NCBI GenBank assembly: GCA_964448645.1
Contig: CAYUZY010000007.1
Coordinates: 1-32,471 of the forward strand
Source: GCA-2719315 sp964448645
GTDB taxonomy: Bacteria; Bacteroidota; Bacteroidia; Flavobacteriales; Flavobacteriaceae
Direction: 5' to 3'
Length of the DNA stretch: 32,471 nucleotides
Each line of letters opens with the position of its first letter. Position 1 is the first letter of the stretch. The notes under the pieces were generated by a model. The model was not told the DNA's origin. It saw only the letters and a list, made by a program, of their open reading frames with translations, and made no database searches. The translations under genes and the position numbers were made by a program. Shown here one piece after another: positions 1 to 12,000 of the stretch.

Positions 1-3000
1 TTGTTAAGGTCGGGTCATTAGTCGTATTTCCATCACCATCATTACCATTATCACTCGTATCCGTAACTAATGAAGAATTAACAGTACTAGTTGCTGATAC
101 TAATGCTGAATTAATTATACTGCCACTATCAACTCCTTGCTGATTAATTACAAAAGTAGCACGATAAACTACTGTTCCACCAATAGCTATAGTTGTAGAA
201 GTTGATCCCGAAGTTGCAGAAACAAATGTTGGTGTCGTTGTAAGGGCTAATGTCGAGCTATTTCCATCTGTTAATGTATCTGAAATACTTAAAGAATTAA
301 CACCAACATTTCCTGTATTAGAAATTGTAAGTGTATAAGTAAGTAAGTCTCCCAGATCCGTTGATCCGTTTCCATTATTATCTGTTACTGAAACTGTCTT
401 AGTAAAATCAAGAGCAGGTGTAAGGTCAATAATTGTAATCGTAGGGTCATCTAAAACATTGCTATCTGTATCATCTCCATCATCACTTGTATCTTGAATT
501 AAATTTCCTTGAGTATCACTAGCTGTGGCAACAACTGTATTACTTATGCTTCCAGTAAGAGCTACATTAGCAGCTATCAAATAACTTGCTAAATATGTTT
601 CAGTTTCCCCAACATTAAGAGTTCCTTGTGCAGTGGCTTGACTTTGAGCTGAAAAAGTTGGTCCACTTGTCAGAGATAATACCCCTCCATTTCCACTTGA
701 AATAGTATCTACAAGAGTCATGCTTGTTAATACAGATGTTCCATTATTTTCAACAGTAATTGTATAATTTATAGTATCTCCTGCACCAACAATTCCGTCG
801 GCAACACCATCATAAACTGTAAAGGTTTTTACAACATTTAAAGATGCGGTTTGATTTACAATAACTACCGTAGGGTCACTCTCTGTATCTCCATCATTAT
901 CAATACCATTGTCACTTACATCTGTTACATCATTGGTGTTTCCTGGACTACTAGCTGTGGCTGAAACAGTATTTATAACACTTCCTGAAGCAAAAGTCTG
1001 ACTTGTAACAGTATAAAAGGCAATATAGGTAGCTGTTTCATTAATTACTAATTCTCCTTGAGTTGAACTTCTGGTTGAACTAATAAAATAAGGTCCATCA
1101 GTCATTGAAACAACATTAGAATCGCCATCTGTTATAGTATCTAATATTGAAAGACCCGTGAGTGATGTATTTCCTGTATTTTCAACGGTTATTGTAAATT
1201 TTATAATATCTCCAACTCCTGTTACACCATTACCATTATCTATTATTGAATATGTTTTTGTTACCTCAATACTAGCCTCAGGAGTCATATAAGTGATTGT
1301 TGGATCATCATCAATTTCTCCATCTGTATAATTTGCATCATTACTAGTGTCAGTAACATTTCCTGTTAATCCTTGGGCATTAGCAACGACATCCACTTTA
1401 TTTTGAATATATGGTCTAACATAAGCCGCTTGATTAATAATAAATGTTGCCACATAAATAGCATGTTCGCCAACTTTTAAATTTCCAAGGGTAGAACCAT
1501 TGCTTGTTGAAATTCGACTTGGCTGAGTTGTTAAAGTAAGGGCTTCCCCAATTGATGTTGTAAATGAATCCGTAAGTGATATACCAGATAAAGAAGTATT
1601 TCCTGTGTTTGAAACCGTAATTGAATACGTAATTAAATCTCCTGTATCAACTTTTGAGTTTGAATTATTATCTGTCCATGAATATGTTTTTATAACATTT
1701 ATATCTGGATCTCCATCAACTAAAGTTTCTGTCTGATTATTATCTCCATTACCAGCATTCCCCTCATCTGATGTGTCTGAAACATTATTTGTCTGCCCTG
1801 GAGAGCTTGCTGTTAAAACCGCAGTGTTTGATACTCCTCCAGCATCAACTGCCTCCTGTGCAATTGGATAATATCCTACTAGATTTATAGTTTCAGAAGA
1901 TGTAACTGTATTTGTATAGTCTGTAATTATGCTTTGTGGCCTAGCTACAGTACTTGAATAAGTATATATATAAGGGGTTGCTCCCTTTGTTTTCTCAAGT
2001 TGAATACCCCAGAAATAGGCCCCATTTCCTGTAGGCATATTTGAAATCCCTACTCGTCCTGCCGTTGCTCCTGAAGAAGTGGTAAAAGTAAATTGATATC
2101 TTTTCCACTGTGGTTCCAGGGTAAACTCAGACTTAAATGCGGCATCTATTATTTGAGCATTAGATAAAGACCCTATATTAAATCCATCATGAGCAAAAAG
2201 TCTAAATGTTTCTGAAACCTGACCTGGATAAATTTTAGCATAAACTGAAAGTGTATAAATTGTATTAGGGTCAAAATTAAATGCTTGGTAATACATGGGG
2301 GCTGCAGCATTTGTCGCCCAAATTCTTCTTGATCTTGTTACTAGGTTACTATTAGAAAATCCTTCAACAGAAGGATCCGCATCATCTAAATAATTTTTAC
2401 CATTGGATAAAACATTTCCCGTTTGACTTTCATTTCTTCCAGAAGAAGAATCAAAATAATACATAAATCCATCAGGAGTTTCGTTGAAAGCATTATGGTT
2501 TGTGTCCACCTGAGTCCAGTTATTATAAAAATTTGACTTGGTTAAATAATTAGTAGACCCTTCTATTATAGTAATAGAATTTGTAACTGATGATCCCGAT
2601 AAATCAGTTAGAGTATCTGATAATGTAAATGAATTTAAAGACGTGTTTCCTGTATTGGTAATTTTAAACGTGTACTTTATAATATCTCCTAAATTATTTG
2701 TTCCACTTCCATCAACATCTATGACCTCAGCCAATTTTATTAACTCCATCAAATTTATATGAGGAATGTTTGTTACTGTAGGATCACCATCTGTATCTCC
2801 AGCGCCTATATTTCCGACATCACTGGTATCAGTCACATTATTGGTCTGATTTGGGGAACTAGAGGTAACCAACAAACTATTAGAAACCAATCCACTATTA
2901 ACATCTGCTTGAGTTAACGTATATGAAGCTGTATAAGAGGCTGCTTCAGAAAACAAAAGTGTTCCAGAGACAGACCCTTGAGAAGAGGATACAAATGTAA

Positions 3001-6000
3001 TTGGTCCATTTAAACTTAGAGCGGTTCCGTATCCATTTTTAAGCGTATCATCAAAGCTAATTCCAGTTAAAGTCATATTACCTGTATTGCTTACTGTAAT
3101 AGTATAAGTAATTGTATCATTAACCCCTAATAATCCATCTCCATTAGAGTCAGTTGTTGTTGCTGTTTTTGAAACTGTGACTTCTGGATTTGGTACAATA
3201 AAAGTTTCGGCAGGGTCATCCGTGGTGTTTCCATCTGAGTCATCCCCATCATCTGAGGTGTCAGAAACATTATTAGTCTGTCCTGGAGAACTCATGGTAA
3301 CAACTACAGAATTTTGAATAAAAGCCGTCAGTGATGAAATAGCTGTAATTGTCGTAGAAGTTGTAAATGTCGCTGAACCTCCCACATATAATGTTGATGA
3401 AGTAGAACTGGTTGTTGCCGAAACGAATGTTATAGAGGCTAGGGTAGAGTTCAAATTATTAAAGGCTCCATCTATAAGCGTGTCACTAATGGTCATGCCT
3501 GAAAGAGTTTGATTTCCAGTATTAGTAACTGTAATGGTATAAGTTATAATATCCCCAGTATCATTAACAGAATTGCCGTTAACATCTGAAACCGTGGCTG
3601 TTTTTGTAACATCTATTGAATTACTTGCTGTAATGGTAACAACGGTAGGATCTTCAGGGTCAGCAGTAGTTGTGTCATCACTCATATCTGAAACATCATT
3701 AGTATTTCCTGGGCTACTAGCCGTGGCTGAAGCAACATTAATCACAGCGCCACTATCCACATCAGATTGTGTAATGGTGTATGAAGCCGTATAGACATCG
3801 GTCTCCCCAACTTCAAGTGTCGTATCAAAGTTAGTAGTTATAGTAACTGTCCTGGTCGTCTCCCAAGGGGTACTGTTGGCATCTGTTACATCTGTATTAG
3901 TTCCTATTGAAGAATCAAAAAGTCCCGTGTCTTGTTTTCTTCCATACCAATACCAACCAGTGGTATAATTAGTACCCATACTAGGTTTCTGCCTAAGACC
4001 TATCCAGTAATCTCTAGTATATTGACCTTTTGCTATAGACCATAATGTGTTTCTAAGAAATTCATACTCCCCAGGAGTGTCAATAATCATTAAATATCCT
4101 CCACGATCTTGCGCATATTGTGTAGCATTATACCATCGATAGTCATAGTTAGCTCTTCTAAAATAAGAGTGTCCCCCATAAGAAGCTAAATAAGTATAGC
4201 CCGACATAGAGGTCGCCCCATCATCCCTTTCCACTAAAGAGCTCCAATATCTACCACTAGAAAGATTGTCATCAAAAAACTGGGGGTCATTAGTTGGACT
4301 CCCACTCCATATATAAGCTACAGCTGTACCATTATAATTAGGATCAGGACTCTTCCAAAAATTCGAGTAAGAACTTAAATCAAATACGGTTTCTTTTTGA
4401 GTAAATACATAACTTACGTTTCCAGTAAATGATAAAGTTGTGCTATTTCCATCAGTTAAAGTATCTGAAATTGAATAGCTGGAAAGTTTAACTGTTCCTG
4501 AATTAGTAACGCTAATAGTATAAGTAATTATATCACCCACAGAATTAACTCCATCAGCGTCCACATCAGAAACAGTGGCTGTTTTTGTAATTAAAATTGC
4601 TCTTACTGTATCTATAGGCACTCCCGTTTGATCATCAATCAAGTTTCCATCGGTATCATCCCCATCGTCACTTGTATCAGTAACATTATGACTGTTTGCA
4701 ATAACCGAGATGGTATTTGAAATACCCCCTGCATCAACATCCTGCTGAGTAATTGTATAACTATATTCAAGACTATATGTCTCTACAGGTTCTATTTTAT
4801 TTTTAAACCCTTGATTGTTTGCTGGGGTATTATTTCTTACCGTACACCATCCCTGGTTATATTCCGTGGCCGTCTCTTTTTGATAGACACCAATCCATCT
4901 ATTATTTGTTGAAAGTCCGGAGGTTATTGAAATCCAGGTCTGTTCGGCCTGATTGTTAGGAATAAATAAATATTTATCTACCTCTGCTGGAATTTGTGAG
5001 GTACTTATATTAGAAATACTAGTAGAGGTAGTATCCCAATTAGCTGTCCCAGTAGAATCAAAATAACTATGTCCATTATAAAAACCTATATGTGTATATC
5101 CTGTAACAACACTTACTGTTGAAGATTCTACCTCAAGAATATGCTTATAATTACTTGTCTTTGGGCTATTTCGCCATTTCCAACTAGTAGTCATATATGC
5201 ATAACTATAGTAATTAGTGCTAGGCCTTGCATTGGTGTTAGGGTAACTTGCACCATCCCAATTTTGATATCCTTCTCCAAGGTAAACGTCCGTAGAGCTA
5301 TAGTTCCAAGAATTATAGGTATATATATATGGTGAAGGTGTAGATCTTTTTTCAAGCTGATGACCCCAAAACAAACCTCCGTTGCCTAATCTTCCATAGG
5401 GCGGATGAATTCCTACTATCGTTACTGCCGATGTTGAGGAAGTTGTAAAAGTAAATGAAAATCGTTTCCATTTATCTGTAAGTTGAAGTTCTCCAGATTT
5501 AAAAGCATTATTAAATCTTTGCGCATCACTTGAATTAGACGCTGCAACATCTTCAATAACAATTCTAAATGTATCTGAAGCATTGTAACTTGTATCTCCC
5601 GCAGAGGTCGTAGTATAAGCCCTTGCATAAACAGAATAAGTATATGTTGCATTTCCGTCCAATACTGCTTCTGTTTGTTGACTTACCCAAGCATCCTCAT
5701 CTCCATTTGGTGCATAAAACCTAGAAGTAGCAATATATCTATCTTGATTAACACCAGCCTGACCAGAAACATTTCCTCCTTGAGAAAGGTTATTTGTAGT
5801 TCTTCCAAAACCTTCATTAGGAAATCCAGTGTCCACATTACCGTAACCAAGAGCTGCAGTAGTAAAATAATAATCTATATTTCCAGGAATAAACCTTGAC
5901 CAATTATACCCATAATAACTATAACTAGAATAGTAGGTTGATGAATTACGATTACCCCAATTATATCTCATATCAACACTATTACGTATAAGGTTTTTAG

Positions 6001-9000
6001 ATCCTTTGGTCGTTAAAGAAAAAGGAGAAGAAACTTGACTTGTATCCCAGCGCGTAAGAGAATCTGTAAAAGTAAAACTCGATAGGGAGGTCTGGCCTTT
6101 ATTTTCTATCGCTACTTTAAAAGTAACTATATCGCCAAGATTTGTTTTTCCGTCACCTCTTTGGTCTACATCATAAGTTTTAGTTAGTTCAATTCCTGAT
6201 GTATTATCTAAATTAACAACAGTAGGATCATCTAAAACGTTATTATCCGTATCGTCTCCATCATCACTAACATCAGAGGTTGTTCCCGATATCCCTGAAA
6301 GCGTCGTGTAAGTACCTACCATATTAACGCTATTATGAAGCTCCTTAGCTACATCAAGAGCTCCCTGAGTAATTGTATAAGTAACGGTATAAGTAGCTTT
6401 AGCTCCTGGACCAAGTTCTGTTAATCGAGGATCAAATGTTCCTGTAACATTAGCTGAAGGAACATACGTTGCATCGTAAGTAAATACGTAAGGAGAAATT
6501 GTGGCCCCTTTCTCTATTTGTATTCCCCATACATACATACCATTATTTCCTGAATAGGGAGGTTGGAACCCCGCTCGACCAACATTAACAAGATTTGCCG
6601 ATGCATCGGTAGTAAAAGTGTAAGAAAATCTTTTCCATCGTAGTTCAAGAACTTGATCCGGTGATTTTTTTGCATTATCCCAGTCCGTTGACCAATTATT
6701 TGACCATTGCCCAGACTGTCCAGATTGTGCATCGTCATGGAACACAAATTTAAAAGTATCCCCTACATAAGTTGAGTTATAAGCTTTAGCATACATTGAA
6801 ATTGTATACTTAGTATTAGGTTGTAAAGAAGAACTGAATTGTTGCCAGATAAAGTATTTTAAAAAATTTCCGCTATTACCGCGAACTTTAATTCTTGATG
6901 TTTCTGAATAATTATTATTATGGGAAACATCATCTCCAGTATTACCTCCCGTATTATTATAGCCATCTACCATTCCAACAGTGGATGCGTTTTCCCCTGA
7001 CCCTGAGTTAAAATAATAATTAACATTTCCAGGCCACCAATTTTGATTATTAGGGTATCCATCTCCCCAACTACCATAATTTTCACTCCAACCATTAGCT
7101 GAATCATCAATTCTAGAACTGTATTTAAAAAAGTTTTGTGTTGGCGTCAGGGTAGTTGTAGATCCTGTTGAAGTAAAATCAAGGGTAAGGGTTGCTATAA
7201 AAGTTCCTTCTTCTGCTGAAAGAGTATCATAGTCTGATAATGTTACAGAGGTTAATCCTGTATTTGAAACTGTAATAGTATAAGTAATAATATCACCAAG
7301 ATCTGTTGTGCTACTATTATTAACATCTGAAACCACCGCAGTTTTTTCAACATTAATCTGCGGGTTATAACATTTAACATCCCAGCCAGAATTTCTGTAA
7401 TCTAAAGTCGAGGATGGAGATTCTGAAATCGGAAGAGTATATCCATCCACACCACTTGTAACAGTTCCGCTAGCATTTTGAGTTACTGAAACATTTCCTA
7501 AAAGTCCATCATTATTATTATCTGTATATCCAGCTTCAATTACATCCTTACAACCATCCCCATCAGAATCTAATTCAAAAGCATCAATAACTCCATCATT
7601 ATCTGAATCTTTAAGTGTATTGGCCTCTGCTCTATCATCTGCCCCGTTAAGGTCTGCGTCTACAAAACCACTATCGTTAAAATCTACTCGACCACTATTG
7701 TTTGTGTCTAAAGCCTCATTACCCGATTCAACAATATCAAAAATTCCATCATTATCTGCATCCAAATCCAATCCATTGGGAACACCATCTCCATCAATAT
7801 CAGGTATACATGGCGTGGTTGGTCCCATTAATATAGAATCCAACTGAATTGAAACATTAATTCCAGCATTTGTATTTGAATTAAAACCACGAGCAGAAAA
7901 TAAAATGGCTACACTCGTCGTTTCAGCATCTGTTGTGAAGGTAAATGTCTGCTGAGTCCAATTTGTTGGAGTTTCAGTAACTTGAATAACTTGATAATCA
8001 GTATCCATGGATTGAACCTGGAGAACTGTAGATCCCCCGTCAGCATGAGTAGGAGTTTGACGTCCTCCATCTTTGTGATAAAAAGTAATACTGTAAGTTG
8101 AACTTGGATAAACATCTTGCTCAACAAAGATTCTATCAAAAGTTCCTGAACCTATAGTAGTTTCATTCCAATATGATAAATCATTATATCCTACTCCATT
8201 CTGAAGTAATTCAATAAAATAAGTTCCTTGATGAGGATCCCATTGAGTACTATTTACATTGGCAGAATCCCATATCTCACCATCTCCATTCACAGACCTC
8301 CAGGGTGGGGCAACTATAGTTGCTGTACTTGTCAAAGATGAATTTTTATTCTCTGAAGAGTTTACGGGCTGACCTGGTTTCCAATATGATTCAAAGGAGT
8401 TTCCATCTAGTAAATAAGTCAGACAAGCCTCTTCTCGGTCCATAATTCCGTCATTATCATCATCCACATCTGTTTTGTCCGGCACTCCATCTCCATCAGT
8501 ATCCACACCAAGTAAAAAGAAGGTTTTATCGTCTGAAGTATTTCCGTCATTATCTATCCCGTCATCACTGACATCTTCTACATCTCTTTCTCCAGGTACA
8601 GGATTTCTTGCTGAAGATCCCGTAAATGTAATTGTGTTATATACCCCTCCCGTTTCAATGGTTGGAGAGGTCACAGAATATGTGGCTAGAAATGTTGAGA
8701 TGCCTCCAACTGTAAGAGTTTTTGATGTAGATCCACTAGTTCCTGAAACCCAAGTTGGAGTTGTGGTTAAAGAAAGAGCTCTGTTTTTTGCACTAGTAAA
8801 AGTATCTACGTAACTAAGATTATTTATAACATCAGAAGACGTATTGGAAACAACTATAGTGAATGTAATTAAATCTCCAGCATCATATAAAACACCATTC
8901 CCGTTAGTATCTGTAGCAGTAACCGTTTTAGTAACTTCAAAAGCTGGAAGGACTCCAGTATAAGAAATTGTTTTATCATCTGTTGTATTTCCATCGGTAT

Positions 9001-12000
9001 CATCTCCATCATCGCTTGTATCTGAAACTCTCAGAGTTGCATTAAAACTGGGGGGAGGATACCAATAACTCTTGGCAATAACCTGATTCATTATCCCTTT
9101 AGATACTTCATCTGCAGAAATCACAGTATAAGATCCCGTATGAGTTGAAGCTTCTCCAGAAACTAAAGTTCTATATGCTGAAGCTCCAGAATTTCCGGTC
9201 CATGTAAGTGATGAATTTAACGACCTCGCATTTCCTTGTAAGTCAGTAATGATTTCTGTTAAATAAATAGCTTGAAGAGTTATATTTCCTGTATTTGAAA
9301 CAACAATAGTATAAGTTAAAATATCTCCTGCAGAAATTAATCCATCTCCGTCAACATCATTATTAACGACTGTTTTAACAACTTCAAGCTTAGGGTCAGC
9401 AGAAATTAAAGTGTTTGTTGTATCATCTATAGTATTTCCATCTGAATCATCCCCATTATCAGAAGTATCATTAACAAATAAATTGGCATCTGTATTATTT
9501 GCACTTACAAAAGCTGAATTTGCCACTCCACCTTTGTCTACTGCATTTTGAGTAAGAGTAAAACTTGCTGTAAATACTTTAGTTCCTCCAGGGGATAAGT
9601 TTGCAGGGTCAGATGAGGTAGGACTTGCATTTAAAGAAAGTGTCTCACTTGTTTGTACTGCTTTTAATGTATCAACAATACTAAAATTAGTTAAAGTGAT
9701 GTTTCCTGTATTTGAGATAGTGATAGTATAGACAATAATATCTCCAACGGAATTTTCTCCATCTCCATCCACATCGGTAACTGAAGCTGTTTTAGTAACG
9801 TCAATAGACGGACTTCGAGCTATATTAGTTATTACATCTGCAGTTGTAGCAGTAACTGTTGTAGCTCCAACAGAAGCGCTAACAGTTGCTGTATTTGAAA
9901 CACCTCCTGCATCAACTGCCGCTTGATTAATTAAGAAACTTGCAGTATAAAGTGCAGTTTCACCAACAAGTAAGGTTCCATCAAGAGATCCTTGAGTTGC
10001 AGACTGAAAAGTTAATGAACCGGTTAAAGCAAGGACCGATCCATTGAGCCCTTTAAGTTCATCTGCAAGAGTAACTGAAGCCAAATCGACATTTCCAGTG
10101 TTAGTTACCGTAATAGAATAAGTTATTAAATCTCCTACTCCAATTTCAGCCCCTCCATTATTTGTTAAACTTGCTGTTTTTGTTATAGTTATTTGAGGTA
10201 AACTAGCTATTACATCCTGTGTAGGATCCTCATCAAGTTCTCCATCATTATCTAATCCGTCATCACTCACATCATTGATCATAGCTCCATTTGGAGCTTG
10301 TGCTGTAACAGAAACTGAATTACTCAAACCTCCAGCATTAACAACAGCTTGAGTGATTGTAAAATTAGCAATGAAAGTAGCTGTTTCTCCAGGTTTTAAT
10401 GTCCCATAATTTGATCCTGCATCTGCACTTTGAAAAGTAGGTCCAGTAAGTGATGGTGTTGTTGTTCCAGCTATTGTTGAAAAAGTATCTGCAAGAGCAA
10501 ACTGATTCGCTCCTGAGCCACCAAGGGTCACATTACCGGTATTTTTTACAGTTATAGTATAGCTTACTGTATCTCCTACATCCCTTAGTCCATTTCCGTT
10601 ATCATTATAAATCGATATTTTTACAACTTCAAGTGAAGGGGTAGGTGGGATTACAGTTCGAGTTGGATTATTTTGTCCATTTGAATCATCTCCTTCGTCA
10701 CTCTGATCACTAATAGTGGTATTGGCAGGATCTTTTGCATAAGCTACAAAACTATTATTAAATCCTCCATAATCTACAGCTGCCTGATTAACTGTAAATG
10801 ATGCTGTATAAGTAGAAACTTCACCAATTAAGAGTCCTCCTTGTGCTGTCCCCATTGAATTACTAACAAATGCTGGAGTTCCATTTAAACTTAATAATTG
10901 TCCTCCTATACCTGTAAATGCATCAACGAAAGTTAAATTTGTAAGGCTAACATTTCCGGTATTTTCAACAGTAATTGTATATACTACAACATCTCCAAGG
11001 GTTATCTTGCTAGGGTTTGATTGAGTAATAGAGGCCGTTTTTGTTACTTTAAGTTTCCCATCATTAACAAGTTTCACTTCGGTTTTATCACTAATTAAAT
11101 CTCCATCTAAATCATTTCCATCATCACTAACATCTGTGACCTGGGTTTGTGAAGGAGTAATATCATTAGCCGTAACAGTAACTTGATTTTTAACCAGATT
11201 AGTCGCTACAGCAGCAGCATCAGCAGTATATGTAGCCGTCCAAGTAGCTACCTCTCCAGCCAAAAGAGTCGACGAATTAGATCCTGAACTTGCACTAATA
11301 AAAGTCGGTGAAGCATCAAGAGAAATAGCCACATTATTTCCTCGTGTTAAATTATCTACTATAGAAATATTATTTAAAGTAATATTTCCTGTATTTGTAA
11401 TAAGAATTGTAAAAATGGCCTTATCTCCAACACCAGGTAATCCATCTCCAGATGTATCAATAAGTACTCCTGTTTTTACGGCTTCAATTGCCGGGTTTAC
11501 TGTTAATGTAGTTATTGTAGGGTCACCAACTAAATCTCCATCATTATCTATTCCGTCATCACTAGTATCTGAAACATCGCCGGTCTGTCCTGGAGAACTT
11601 CCAAAAACAACAACAGAATTTGAAATTAAACCAGTACTTACATCTGCTCCAGTAATCGTATATGAAGCTGTGTAAGTATAGGATGCTCCCGGATTTAAAG
11701 GACTTCCTGATCCTCCTGTCATAGCAGAATCATAACTAAGTTGTGTTCCAGCACCATTTTGAAGTGTATCACTTACCGTAATATTACTAAGTGCTATTTG
11801 GCCTGTATTTTTAACTGTAATGGTATACACAATTTTGTCTCCAACCCCTCTTTCCCCAGTATTTCCTGAACCAATATCCAGAAAAGTAGCTATTTTGGTA
11901 GCTTCTAAACTCTTACTTATTTCAACAGTTGTTTCTGTTGGATCATCTACTGTATTAGAATCCCCGTCTAATCCATCATCACTAGTATCAGATACACTAT

